Below, one piece after another: positions 25,063 through 38,800 of a stretch of 64,000 nt of DNA. A program made the position numbers and the translations under genes. Position 1 is the first letter of the stretch. Every line of letters starts with the position of its first letter. The notes beneath the pieces are model-generated. The model made no database searches, was not told the DNA's origin, and worked only from the letters and a program-made list of their open reading frames with translations. This DNA comes from Sinonovacula constricta (lineage: Eukaryota > Mollusca > Bivalvia > Cardiida > Solecurtidae), in contig CM017567.1 in assembly GCA_007844125.1 (NCBI GenBank), positions 14,046,046-14,110,045 on the forward strand, given 5' to 3'.

Positions 25063-26889
25063 TCAACGCACCACTTTACACAGTGCCATTAAAAACAATG
25101 CAAGGGACCACAGAGATCCGTGAGAGTATACCAAAGTGGCACTGTTAGTGTCATCATGGTTATTGTGTCGGAAACTCACAATCTGGGGATTTTCTGTAGT
25201 TTCCCCACTTCCTTTGACAGGGGTAACGTTGACTTCCGGTGAAGAGGTCAACTTCGTTGACGTCATATCTTTTGACAACATGGCTGACATACTAACGTAA
25301 GCAGAAGTGCTTGACTGTATATGAGAATGGTTCCCGGAGAGTGTTGCTGTTGTTTGAGAATGGTTCCCGGAGAGTGTTGTGGTTGTTTCCATCGGAACAG
25401 TACGACTTATTTTGTTTACAGGGACTTCGGTTTTGGGGTTTGTTGATGACGCTTTGTTGCTTGGTGATGTTGATTGCGACGGTTCGGTTAATGACGTAAT
25501 TCCGGTTGATTTTGGCATTGACTTGGTGGTAGGTCGTATTTCAGAAGATGGTGGTTCAGATGACTGTTTCGATTTTGCTGGTGTCGTTGACTGAGTAATT
25601 TTTGAGGTGGTGGGGTTATCTGCACTGGCTGTCTCTATAGTAGATGTTGCTGCTGATTGTGTAGATTCTGAAACAGGTTGGGTTGATGTCACGACTAACA
25701 AAGGTACTGATTTGGTTGTTGATGCGGTTGAAAAGACTGGTGAAGTTTGTACTGAAGTAGTTGACGGCGACGTTGTTGTGAACTGATCTGTTGTGGTTGG
25801 TATTGCCGTCGTTGTTGAAGCTGTTTTCGTTGTGATTAAGGTTGGCGTTATCATTATTGTCGTTGGTGACGGTGTCGATTGTTTTGTGGGTGTTTCTGTC
25901 GATTTTGATGGTAAGGACGATAATGATTGTTGTGTTGATAAAGAAAGTGGGGAGAATGTCGATGAAAATTCAGCTAAAGTTAATTCTGTGCTTGATTCGA
26001 CAGTCGTTGTTTCTGTCTCTGAGGTACATTCGTCCAGAATGCTATTGATGTCACAACCTAATTGCTCGCGAGTCATCTGGTCCCAAGTCAAATGTGTATT
26101 GCTGCCAGGGAAGAGACACCGGTTGGAAAAAAGATGTTTATTGGTGATTGGGTTTTTCAGGACCCATGCCAGTTGGCACGAGCAGCTAACTGTATTTGAG
26201 TAGAAGGTGGAGTAGTGTGTGTTCTTGAGGAGTGCCACGACGCTGTTGCAGCCGAGGCTGTCGACCTCGTTGAGATACATGTTAAACTCTCCGACGTTCT
26301 TGATATTGTAGAAAGCGTCTGCCTGCATAATCGATACATTGTTTGAATAGAAATTGATTTCAAATGCATCTTCAATGTTGTCAAACGCCCTTGTTTCGAT
26401 CATGGAGATGTTGAGCATAAATAGGTTGATTGCATCGACAGCCAAGATATCCGAAAACGCGCCTTTTTCAATCGTGCCAATGTTTGAAATATAAATAACA
26501 AGCGTCCCGATGTCCGTGATGTTTGAAAATGCCCCGGATTCTATTCGGTTAACTTGTATTTCATTGAAGCTGATATATTCTGCATAGGAAATTCCACCGA
26601 ATGCCCCACTAGATATCCTGGATATGTTACTGGAGTATATTTCAATATTTTCCAGAAGTGGCAGTTTACTAAAAACGTATGGTGGAATTTCTTCGGCTGC
26701 AGAATTGCTAATTGATATTGTTGTCGTATCTGCTGGGTATGTGGTAGGAAATGACGTCAGTCCAGAACACGTGACAAAACCATCGTAACACATGCAGCCT
26801 TGGATATCTGTGCATTGACTAGAGACGTGAGCCGGAAATGTCAAGCATGACATCATCATCATGGTAACACTTATTAATTGGGACAGCAT
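25063..26889 (-). CDS. Secreted, probably GPI-anchored leucine-rich-repeat protein with mucin-like stalk
   Basis: A single 608-aa open frame. Residues 1-24 are a signal peptide (hydrophobic, MMMMSCLTFPAHVSS). A short cysteine cap (CTDIQGCMCYDGFVTCSG) precedes about six LRRs spaced 24 residues, each with I-x-x-GAF or AF near its end (IPPYVFSKL, ISSGAFGGI, IESGAFSNI, IEKGAFSDI, IETRAFDNI). A C-terminal cap with SCSCQLAWVLKN follows to about residue 285. Residues 290-570 are Ser/Thr/Pro-rich, likely heavily O-glycosylated. The end is a hydrophobic stretch (SLWSLALFLMALCKVVR), fitting a GPI-attachment signal, though a short transmembrane end is possible. An acceptor TTTCAG sits just before the start (exon from 26902), so a 5' untranslated exon is likely; a good donor CCG-GTAAGT lies at 28323. 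Likely a surface recognition or adhesion protein; ligand unknown. Confidence 0.88.
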   Translation of the reverse strand: MLSQLISVTMMMMSCLTFPAHVSSQCTDIQGCMCYDGFVTCSGLTSFPTTYPADTTTISISNSAAEEIPPYVFSKLPLLENIEIYSSNISRISSGAFGGISYAEYISFNEIQVNRIESGAFSNITDIGTLVIYISNIGTIEKGAFSDILAVDAINLFMLNISMIETRAFDNIEDAFEINFYSNNVSIMQADAFYNIKNVGEFNMYLNEVDSLGCNSVVALLKNTHYSTFYSNTVSCSCQLAWVLKNPITNKHLFSNRCLFPGSNTHLTWDQMTREQLGCDINSILDECTSETETTTVESSTELTLAEFSSTFSPLSLSTQQSLSSLPSKSTETPTKQSTPSPTTIMITPTLITTKTASTTTAIPTTTDQFTTTSPSTTSVQTSPVFSTASTTKSVPLLVVTSTQPVSESTQSAATSTIETASADNPTTSKITQSTTPAKSKQSSEPPSSEIRPTTKSMPKSTGITSLTEPSQSTSPSNKASSTNPKTEVPVNKISRTVPMETTTTLSGNHSQTTATLSGNHSHIQSSTSAYVSMSAMLSKDMTSTKLTSSPEVNVTPVKGSGETTENPQIVSFRHNNHDDTNSATLVYSHGSLWSLALFLMALCKVVR

Positions 26890-26902
26890 CTCTGCGACTT
26901 AT

Positions 26903-29900
26903 CTGAAATAAAAGAATCAAAAATAAAAATATATGATCGCAGAAAATCACAATAGTTCGCACATCTTATGGTAGAAACTCCTGACCAAAATACACGTACC
27001 ACTGACAATAGGAGATGTGCAATTCAATTAAACTAAGTAAATGCTATCTAAACCATTTGCATGGTGGATAGAATTTGAAAAATTAATTATTTATGACAAA
27101 ACTTTGCATGTAACAGAGACTTATTTGCATGCCAGCTGCCAACGATCAATGGACTGCATGGGTGATAGCATGAAGTGTGGAACGTAGCTCCAGTCTCTCA
27201 TTCGTCTTAGTCATTGCGTTATTACATATATAACGGTAAATAGCTAACGAGTATTATTTTATGATAACAGCGTATAAGAGTTATACACCAGATACTACCA
27301 TCATTGTATGGACTGAATGTTGAAGTCACAAAGTTTTAATCGAACAATGGACGTGCATACACGTACTTGTACATACAACTACAAGACATTTAAGGATGTC
27401 TGTGTGTATGGTTGGTCTTCACTACTCGTAAACCATTCGTTAACCACAGTCATGGCTTGAACTCAGGTCATCATTGTCATTCTCACACAATGCAGACAGA
27501 AAATGTAGGATATATACGACTGTTACCTCAATTTAGAATTGTTTAAATGTTATACATAGTGAAGTATCCTTAAATACCATGGAAGTTGTGTCAATAAAAA
27601 TCTAGACGTTTGGCATTTTGGTATTCGAGACATGTTTTTAAATACCTTAATTAAACATAAGGAGTTGGTCGTTAAATATTCAGCAAATGGATAACGTCTT
27701 ACCAAAGACATCCGTATCCCGTTGTTAAAAATAAATGAACAAAGCTTTATAAGAAAAAGTAATATAATATAAATGAAGCATATACCGTAAAGTCGCACAT
27801 ACATTCTTTTTTTTTTTAAAAAAAGCTTAACTACTAAAAATCCATGCGTCGATCGTGACTTGCTCTTTTATAGGGTATTTTATTTTAAATACATCATTAT
27901 TAAAACAATGCAATATCGCAGTTTATTACATGTAATATTGTATCCGGTGAATTGTTTTTGCTTAAACTACGCTAATGGGTCAACCAAAATCAAAAGACCC
28001 TGATTTGACTTTATGAAGGATTTAAATTAAACAATTCCATTCGTTTGTCATAACTGCCGCAGTATTTATAAGTTGACATTGTTTAAAACGTGTAATGATC
28101 TTTACATTGGGAAACGATTTACGAAAGACATTTAAATGATGAATTAAAATGCAATCTTACACGTTCATGGAGAAACACACTCGTTTGGAATTCTTACTTA
28201 TTTATAATCTCAGGAATAAACTTAGTTGTCTGTCGATATTGTAGCGACGTTAATGGAAGGCATCGAATAGTAACAAAACAAATAAAATTAACGTCTAAAA
28301 TAATGTCAGAAAGCGGACTTACCGGGCTTTTAGTCCTCTTCTTATCCAAACATGAAGCCTCTCTGTTTTTCTGTGTTGTTCTGTGTTTGCGCCTCAGTTG
28401 CTTCTCGTGTATTTCTCCGCTGAAACTCCCTGGTGACAGGACAGATACGCGGCTGTAAGTACCAAACACCAGATAAATGTCGAGGGTATGTTTGTCGTCT
28501 GTTTGTTTTTAATATAGGGAGAAATGTCCAAATACAGCGCTTAGGCACCCGTTTGGTTTTATGTAGGGGCTTTGGTCGCACCCTTCAATGGGATTTCTAC
28601 ATTTGTAACCGTTGAGATTTTTTTTCATGCCTACACGATACTTAACATTCGCAACGGTTCGGTCATTTTTTCGTAACCAAATAACTTAACATTCCGACAT
28701 TGGACGGATAAGGGCGATTTGTGCCGATGTTGTAGTTGTGAAATTAAAGGTGGTGTTCTTCGAAGTTCAAATGACAGTAACATTGATTGTGGTATTTAAG
28801 CTTATACACTATATATGAAAATAGCGCTAAAGCTATATGCGTATTGTTGCGATGGCAATATAAATAATTATAGATGCCATTTTGGGTGCACTTACAAGCT
28901 ACTACATTATACAGGTATTTAGGAAGCGACTGATATGAAGAGACTGATATATCTGCGAAAGTGGAATAATTTTACAAATCCAGTAAGCATTTGTTTCAGA
29001 TGGTTGATGCTGAGACATCAAAAGGTTTGACGATAACTGAGATATTGTCAGTGGGCAGTTTTCCTTCACTTTAATAACAAAACATGATAACCATATCCTA
29101 GCAGAGATTTGTACGACTGATTTATCAAGTTTCAAGATAATGTACGTATGCATAGTATGATACCGAGCCGAATTAATATATCGTATGATTGATTGTATCA
29201 ACCAACTTGTGTCAGAAAGAAAAAAAGAGCATAAAATACACAAAACTTATGGTTAATTTAAAATGTCTTGCCTACAGCTGTTTGTTTGTGTTCTGACTTT
29301 GTGTGGTAGTTGTTGTGTACCTCTAAGCACATGATTTCCATAAGGCAAATCCTATATACTCGTACATAGTTAGTAATTTTAAGAAATCAAATTCTGAATA
29401 CTTGTGTCGCACGGTCTCTACGTACAACGTATATTTTATGCCTGATACTTAATATGAAAACTTGCTGCCTTTACTCTATTGATTACAAACTTATTTGAGA
29501 TCCTTATATGTATAAATGTCCTACCGTTAGAGAAGTTGTTTAATTTTTGTATCTAATGTATATGCGCTAGGCAGACAAGTTTGAAATCTAAGTTCCTGTT
29601 ATAATCTTTGATTATTCGAAAGATCTAAAAGATCATCAAAGCATTCCTTGTTGAGCGACATGTGTCACAGACCATCCTTTGCTCATGAGCTTGTTTCGAG
29701 ACCCAGGAGGGACCAACATTTTCTCGTAAAGTAAGAGTTGACATTCGGTGCTCGGTGTTTTCTTTCTTGTTATCTATGCTTCTCCCAATTATAGCCGAAC
29801 ATCTTCTTGAGGACTGTTTGTGTGTGCGTGTAACGTACCAGTAACGTATCAAAGTATAAAAGAGCGATAACATTATTCCGACAGTGAGAACGTATTATTT

Positions 29901-32900
29901 TTTTTGCGAAACTCTTTTTTACTGTGACCTAAACGTACATAAGGCTCTTTACTTCTTAATACTGGATGGGTTACCAACGATGAAATAATTTATCTATGTT
30001 TATACGAGTCCTACAAAGCGAACAAGTTTATTGAGTGTGCCTTTAATGGTCAAATTGACATTTTCACAAATGCTAAAGAAAAAGAGGACACTCTGAGGAT
30101 ATGATAATGATCATTGAATGAATGGTCATGCCGGAGGAATCCGAATAATTTATCCGACTGCGCGTGGTAAATGACACTTATAGCCTGTGATTAGTATGAC
30201 AAGTGCACGCTTAAAATGGACTCATAAAATAAAGCGGCCCAGCGAGTAAAACATCAAATGTGAAGGTTGTTATTGGCCTTTACAACCACTACCGCAACAG
30301 TGACAACAACAGTAAAAACATCAGTGACAAACCGTTCTAATCTTCTTTCCACAACTAACAACTCTCATAATTTCCTCTTCCTGAACTAATACTATCGTCT
30401 TCTCGCCCTTCTACTACAAACTTCTACTTTCACTACTTCTACTACTACGACGTCGACGACTGTGACTACTACTACTACTACCTCTACCACTACCACCACC
30501 CCAATACCACTGCTACTACTACTACGACTGCTAGTACTACTACTACTAACACTACCACTACAAGCTACCTATGTATACCTACCTATCTACTACTACTAGT
30601 ACGATTGCTACTACTACTTCTACTACAACGACCACCATCAGTACTACTACTACTACTACTACTACTACAACTTCTACTACTACTACTACCACCGCTACTA
30701 CATGTATGACTGATAGTACTACTACTACCACAAATACTACTACATGTAGTACGATTGCTACTACTAATACTACCACCACTTCCACCACCACTACTAGTAC
30801 TACTACTATACTACCACTTATACTACTACTACTACTGCTGCTGCTTCTGCTGCTGCTGCTGTTGCTACCACTGGTACATCTTCTTTTTCTTCTACTATAC
30901 ATTTTGCACCCCTATTACTTAAATGTTTAAAATAAAATACATTTTTGGGGGTTTGTTGAAAAATAAGTGCTTACCTTAAAACCAATATATATAATATAAT
31001 GTTGTGTTATCCAACTTTCTACGTTAAATCACCACAACTACAATTGTTGATAGAAAACAACGTCTATCTCTGAAAATAGATCCAAATAACATCTTATTAC
31101 ATTGCTAACACGCAGTAAATACATATCTAAACCGTCAGTCACTACACCCTGAACCCAGTACGTTAACGTAAACGTTCTGTCATTAACGTTAAGGCCGTTC
31201 CCTGATTCGCACTATAAACCACTAATTTTTACGTCACGCTGGTCATTTTGTTGATGCCTTGTCACTTTGACAGATAAGCGATCGATGTGGTTTGTGGGAC
31301 TAGACTTCGACCGTATGCTATATGTTAACACTTTCGCCGGTCAGCATAATTGATACTACCTGAGAATTTCTTCGCGTGTGTTCGAATCGTATGATGTCTT
31401 CTAACATTCTCTAAAGGCGGGAGACACTGGATGTTTGTAGCAATGTAGCTGAAAGTCCGAATGGGATTTAAGCAATCCCAGCTTTGATCGAGACCGGTAA
31501 AAACTATTAAAATTGCTTGCCCATTACCGCCTAACACAGTGTTTATAGATTAATATTTAAAAAAGAAGACAAAATAAACAACATGACTATAAATATCAAC
31601 CCTGAAAGCGTCGTGGTCACACTTAGTCTTATTTATTTTTCACTTTTTAATGTAACTCCAAATATTATATCTGGTCACAATATTATATATGAATGCTGAC
31701 CTCGAAATGGCATGGCCTTTAGGTTGAAACATTAAAAAGCGTCGCGACGGTTAAACGTCTATTTTTATACGCAAAACACATCTGCTGTATTACTTTAAAG
31801 GAAATGTGTGGTTGACGTAGACCCCACAAGAGTGAAATCAAAGGAAAATATGTCATCTATTGATTATATTTCTTCATCGTACAACCACCCAAACCTGTAT
31901 TAATTGTATTGTACGTCAAGTTTTGCTCATAAGGTGCTTGTTCATTTGACTGCCGACATGTAAATGTTGTTGGTTTTAATTGCGGGGAACTTTTAGAACT
32001 GTATTATAGATTTTGCTCTATTTTTAAATGAAAACTTGCTTTTTTATAATATGTTTTACCGTGAACATGTATAAATATATCACAAGAACCAAATCGTTCC
32101 CTATTATATCATGATCTTTATGTCTTGAATTCTGGATAGCTCATAATATTTCCAACATGCGTGTACTTGATTGTATGGTCATACTTCATTTAATGGTCAT
32201 ACTAATTAATCATTCCTGGTAAATATGTAAGTATTGAGACCTTACGCCTTACGTTGCCAAACATATCGATGAATAATTAGCTACGCCTTGGGCAATGGAA
32301 AGGTTAGCCAAGGTTAAACACTAAGTAGTAAAGTGACTATAAAACTGTTACACTACTTCTGCGTTTGATAATTCTGACGCCACACACTTACTAGACACTT
32401 ACTTATACACACATCGTTAATCAAAATAATAATGGTTCCATTGATACATCCGACTATTTACTTTCATCTGGTCCGTGTTTATTCATGGAAATATGTTCTC
32501 GAGCATAAAGCAACATTTGTCGAGAGTTTCTAATAACAGCTTACCCAAAATAAGTACATAATATTAGTATACAAATAAGAGAAATAATAGACTATTTCAA
32601 TTACCAGGTCTCACGTACAAACCGTGTATTTAATAACCTTTGCCGGATATTGCCAATATAGCGAGAGGAATACTTCCGGTATATGGTACAGACCCGTTCA
32701 TGACCCTTCTATTGATCTTGCATGTACTACAGCGGGAACACGACTTCATTACATTACTCACGTTAATCAACAACAGTCACAACATCATCTGTAGAGAACG
32801 GCGAACCTATATTTATAATTGGGCTTGGAAATGCCTTTCGGGTGACGTCACAGCATTAAAAAGCGAAAGTATTTTTAACCATGAAATTATAATTCTATCT

Positions 32901-35899
32901 CAGCAAAAAAAGAACACATTGTTACATTTATATTAAAGTGTCCTGTTTCTTATGTTTCTTATAAGGAACTGCTACATAAAAGTTAAAAATAAAAGAGGAA
33001 ACTATGAAACATAACCTTTCTTATATGTATATCGAATGTCAAGTTCTTTTATGGAAGGACTGCAGTAATTCGACCACAATCTCTTCAATGCCATCTTCAT
33101 GCGCCAACATTCTATAGCTCTAAATTAGGTGGTTTTTTAAGTAATCACTATTCGTAGTTTTGGTCTTCTTTTCACAAACCAAAAAAACGTTGTTGTTTTG
33201 TATGGGGTCGGGGTGGGGTGAGAGAAGGGGGCGTACCGCTCAATGGAAGCTCTGTGAATATAACTAATTGTATTAGTGGTCTGTTTGTGTTCGACTTGGA
33301 CAGACTGCACTAATTATCGCACATATCTGCACGGGAACTTTTTATAGACATACATATGTGTATTATTTACTCGGTTTTGTAAGGAACACGTCATATTAGG
33401 CCTAGCTACGCCGCTGTAGATGATAGAAAATAATACAAATGCACACTTTTGTGACTGTAAAGATTTCCTTTGCCACGGCGGATATTTGCGACTTCATTCG
33501 TCTTGAATGTCGTACTACGTTTATTACGTGCCGAATTTAGAGACAACGAAAGGCATTTGTTGTTCAGTCACACCTGTTATTGTGTTGCATGGAAATTTAT
33601 ACACTCTCAAATTTAATCAGCTAACAACACAATCTTTTTCAGGTAAACATTTATTAAAATGGTAAATAAAGTTACTACATGCTAGTGTGCTAAATATGCT
33701 TAGCTTTATGGTCTATTATTTCTGACGACTTCGATGCTTTACGTAAACTTTTTTTTTGTTATTATAATAAATGACATTGTCGTTTGCGTTGTCGTTGTTA
33801 TCATCGCTGTCGTTTTATGACATTCAAATATAGAAAAATTAAAACGTGTACACTAGATAACTAGGTAAACTGACAAAAATAGAATGGATTGCGAAATTAC
33901 AGATAAAACTGTAACAAACTACAGCCGGAAACTAGTTTAGATTGTGTATTATGTATATATTTTGTAAGCAATTCTTGTCTGATAATGGTACGTGTTAATC
34001 TTGGTGTATAAGACTGAAAACACACTAAAACACTGACTGAAAATTGTTTTCTTATTAAACTGTCAAATATACGTTGGTACTGCCAGCTGTACTTTTTCGG
34101 ATAGACATGAGTCACAAAACAGCTCGAAATGCTCGTGTTGAGAAAGTTCCGATTTACAACTACAGATATAAAAACACAGACGAACATAAACTCCTACCGA
34201 GTAAAGGTTCTCCACAGAAAAGTTAAAAGTAAAGTGTCGAGGAAAAAGTTGAACAAACTATTTCACAGGCAGTTATAAACAAATTGTTTAAAATGAATCT
34301 TCGCTATGACCCTAAAACGTGGCCAATATTAAACGTGCTGTTGCGTGTAAAATCATAGAACTTCATTGGCAATTATCTGTTAATAATAACTTGTCAGCAA
34401 AAGTCTTTAGGATTTGATCCAGTGTGTGACTCAATCAAATGTTGTTTATCATTCCAAGTGCTTATAAACCGCAACAAGATTAATTTCTAACGCGAGGGGC
34501 TATATTTACAATTTTTAAAAATAGACCTTCGCCATTACAAAAATATGCTAATATGAAGGACACGTATATTTTAAGACCTTAAGAGTAAATTTAATTTTGG
34601 TGTGGTTGATACGTATTATTATTACATGCAAGCTTCAAAAGACTATAAGTAGGTATTGACACAGTTGAACAATAAAAATATAAGGAACTCATCTCACAAT
34701 GTTCACATCCAAAAATAAAACAAAATATGGCCATTTGAAAATGAAATTAACATATATGGTATGAAAGACATGTTTTATATTGCAACAACAATAAAACATG
34801 AATAAAGACAGTTAAAAATATAAAATACTCACATATTCAAATGCTATCACAGATATCAATTATAAAACTTTCCATTTTAAAAATGCATCGTTATATAGAA
34901 AATATATAAACACGGTCAAGATGTATACAATCAACGTACTGATAAAATAATGAACATTTGCTCATTCAGTTTTAACTACCGTGACTATGTCCAAATCTAT
35001 ACCAAGAAAATATATAAAAAAATTAACTGTTTAAAAAATATCAATATATAAAATAAAATCGTTGAAAAACAACAATTAAACTCATCTCATATACGCTCAT
35101 TAAGTCGATGCTTCAAGTGGTCCAAAACTGCTTACCCAGAATTTTTTTTTCGAAAGGTTTTATGCAGTTTATGACTTTATAAATGTATCCTTTGGTGGTT
35201 CCTGGACGATTCTTGCATTGTTATTGTATATGCACGACATCTAATAAACGCGTCACATAAATCCGACAATATATTATCATATTAACGTAAAAAACCGCAC
35301 AGACATTTTTATATTAATATTACAGACACAATTTACAAAACGGTTAAATTTTTTTTGTCTTCGATATTACCTTCGACTACAATAGTCGTTCTAGTAATAC
35401 CGTACCACCTAGTGTAAAATGCGCATGACTTTTCGTGGCCAAATTGCCCTAAAACAGAATCTCCATCCCTCGGAGAGAGCATGTACGTCGCAATTGGACT
35501 GTCTGCATTTTTAAAATATCGCAAAAAATATTTCTTTTAGTTATCAATTTCTTTATATTATCAATTACTTGACACTGGAAATATTGATGGATACAATTTT
35601 ATTTCGGAACCCAAACGATTTGTTCTTTGTTCGCCCACTAGATAAATCAAATAAATTATGTAGGGTGGCAGAATAGCCAGCATAGTTCCATTTGCTCAAT
35701 CTTTCGAAGCTGTGCCACATCCTCTGAATTAATGGTGATCATTACTGTAAATAGAACAAATCATGATCGTCAATATAAATGGACAATACTTTACAGTAAA
35801 ACTATCATGATTCGGACACTATATCGCCTCTACTTCGGCTATTTATGCTATAGCAAGAAACGGACTCACTTTCTTCCTAATATTTTATTATTGCAGTTT
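26903..35899. other. Long gene-free stretch
   Basis: About 9 kb of AT-rich sequence between the LRR-mucin gene and the claudin-like gene. The first 1.4 kb is probably the 5' untranslated intron of the LRR-mucin gene. Apart from the microsatellite at 30.4-30.9 kb I see no exon with recognisable homology. Open frames of 60-120 codons here lack homology, splice context or composition expected of coding sequence. Confidence 0.6.
30408..30865. repeat. ACT/TAC trinucleotide microsatellite
   Basis: Imperfect trinucleotide repeat, mostly ACT and CAC or ACA variants, grading into TGC near 30835-30860. The threonine-rich plus-strand frame and valine-rich minus-strand frame across it come from the repeat itself. 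Confidence 0.95.
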
Positions 35900-38800
35900 C
35901 TATAAGCGGATGCTTTCCGCTACAGTAGGGATGTCTCGGTCCTTTTGCCCTCGTTGAACTTGCGCGGAAACGTCCGGTCTGTCTTTGTTATTACCCAGTA
36001 TCGGTCCACGTGAACAATAAGCTGGTAAGTCACGTGGCACCGTGACGGTGATGGATGACAGTTCAGTTGACTTTTCCTGTTTGTTTGGCGAGTTAGGGAA
36101 CGCATCAGCGGAGTAGTTTAAGGTTGCATACGCGTCATCTGAGGATGTGCATTGGTGAGCTTGAAGATGTTCATAGTCGTGAGTCCTATCTGAGACGGTG
36201 GCGATAAGTTGGGTTTTATCATTGCTGGGAGTAGCCGGCCCAAGTCCTTTCGACGATTTAGACGCTTTCTTTTCGCCACGAACGAGAACTAGCGAGAGGA
36301 AGACGGCGGTGGCACAGATGTTGACAATAAGGCCGACAAACACAAGGTAGAAGGACCACTGAAGCTTCAGGGGTGGCCAATGATCGTAGATCGTCTGGAG
36401 ACTAGCCAACCGCTCGTCTGTATTGTTGTAAGCGTATAAGGCAGCTGCAAGAAAAAGACCCGTTTGTGGGTTTAGATTTCTTACATTTACATAGAAAACA
36501 GTCACTCGATAGTTAATGCCTTATTTCTACTTAACTCCCTCATTCAAGTTCCAGACTTGCGAGAACAATGACTTTTTTAAGCATTCAACCTCTCCATGTC
36601 TGTAACGGTAGTACTTGGCATTAACTCAAACAGTTACACTTTTCTACATGTACAAATGGCCCTAGCCGTTAGTGCAAATAACTAACTTGTTTCCAGCTTT
36701 CATTGCTGTTCGTTTACAAAAATAGTTTATGGCTAAACGGACTTATTTGCCACCAGGTAAGAATAGGAAAGGCTTAGCCCTATGCATTTAGAAAAAAACA
36801 ACATTTTTAGAATAATACAGTAAGAATCGTATTCAATCTTCATGGTAAAAAGCAAACACGCCATGACCATATACTAGTGCTTGTTCTTGAGCTCGACTTT
36901 ACCAATTAACCAATTAACTTCAAGCCAGACTATATAAGGGCCCTTGCTAAGCCCTCGGCTGCTACATCTCCTGAATTCTTCGCCTGAGTTCGAGTTCCTA
37001 TCAAGGTCTGAAAGATTATGCGGTGTTGTCTTGCAGTCGACATACAGTGCGCCAGTGGTTATACCAAGATCTTAGAGACGTTAGGGCTTCCCAGCTGACA
37101 TACAGTGAGCCAGTGGTTCTACCAAGATCTTAGAGACGTTTGGGCTTCCCAGCTGACATACAGTGAGCCAGTGGTTCTACCAAGATCTCAGAGACGTTTG
37201 GGCCTCCCAGCTGACATACAGTGAGCCAGTGGTTCTACCAAGATCTCAGAGACGTTAGGGCCTCCCAGCTGACATACAGTGAGCCAGTGGTTCTACCAAG
37301 ATCTTAGAGACGTTTGGGCCTCCCAGCTGGCATACAGTGAGCCAGTGGTTATACCAAGATCTCTAAGACGTTTGGGCCTCCCAGCTGGCATACAGTGAGC
37401 CAGTGGTTATACCAAGATCTCTAAGACGTTTGGGCCTCCCAGCTGACAAACAATGAGCCAGTGGTTATACCAAGATCTCTAAGACGTTTGGGCCACCCAG
37501 CTGACATACAGTGAGCCAGTGGTTATACCAAGATCTCTTAGACGTTTGGGCCTCCCAGCTGACATACAGTGAGCCAGTGGTTATACCAAGATCTCTAAGA
37601 CGTTTGGGCCACCCAGCTGACATACAGTGAGCCAGTGGTTTTACCAAGATCTCTAAGACGTTTGGGCCTCCCAGCTGACATACAGTGAGCCAGTGGTTAT
37701 ACCAAGATCTCTAAGACGTTTGGGCCTCCCAGCTGACATACAGTGAGCCAGGGATTCTACCAAGATCTCTGAGACGTTTGGGTTTTGCCGATGACATATG
37801 CACCGCCAGTGGTTCTGCACAGACATTTCAGTAGTGTTGGTCTCCCACCAATGATAGACTGACCTTTTCAATGTACTATAATTAAGTATGCGGAAAAACA
37901 ACACCATAATACCAGAATATATTTATGTACATACACAACAGCAGTAGCGTCATGATGATGAAGGCCAGCACCCCTACACAGACGTGAACCGCCTTGAACA
38001 CCACGATGAAACAGAAGAGGGCGTTTACGGCAGCAATCGCTAGCACAATGCACTGCTCTGGTAGAATATTCAACGGCGATTCTGCAAAGACAATGGATTT
38101 TACTCGCACCAAAAAAGGTTCATGCGGTAGAGCTGTATATCTGGCTAGAGTTCAACTTGAAATTTTTAAATTCTCATAGGAAATTAGATTGTTTCCTTAA
38201 ATCATACTTGTCACAAATATTAACAAACAAAGATTACAATCATAAAACTGTCAAAAATTAAAAATTTCCTTAATGGCTAATGAAGAGTTCCATCCCTACA
38301 TAATAACTTTTAACTAACTGTATATATTACTTCATAATCAAATACACCTACAAACAGCTATATACGAAAAGGAAACATTTTTCTTTTTTAAAAAAATTCC
38401 ATACTAATTATTCCATGAGCTTAAAATTTATTAAAGTTAAAGCAATTATCACGTGGCTTTTATTTCCATTGACTCAAGTAAACGCAGCATTGTTGTTGTG
38501 TGCTCATTATCTTCGAATAGCAAAACAACATGCATTAAATACTAGCCTCAAATGGAAACTAATATTTATTAAACACTGGCCTCAAATGGAAACCAGTAAT
38601 AATTAAACACAGGCCTCAAATGGAAACCGGTATTTATTAAACAATGGCCTCAAATGGAAACCAATATTCATTAAGCACCGGCTTTAAATGGAAACCAATA
38701 TTTATTAAACAGTGGCCTCAAATGAAAACAAATATTTATTTAACACAGACCTCAAATGAAAACAAATATTTATTTAACATAGACCTCAAATGGAAACCAA

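Noticed and set aside
25311..26203. Several open frames antisense to the LRR-mucin gene
   Set aside because: They are shadows of the Ser/Thr-rich coding sequence on the other strand.
30571..30930. Threonine-rich and valine-rich open frames
   Set aside because: Translation of the ACT microsatellite on either strand.
37465..37907. Minus-strand repetitive open frames
   Set aside because: They cross the 58-bp SINE-derived array and the start of an intron; no independent support.
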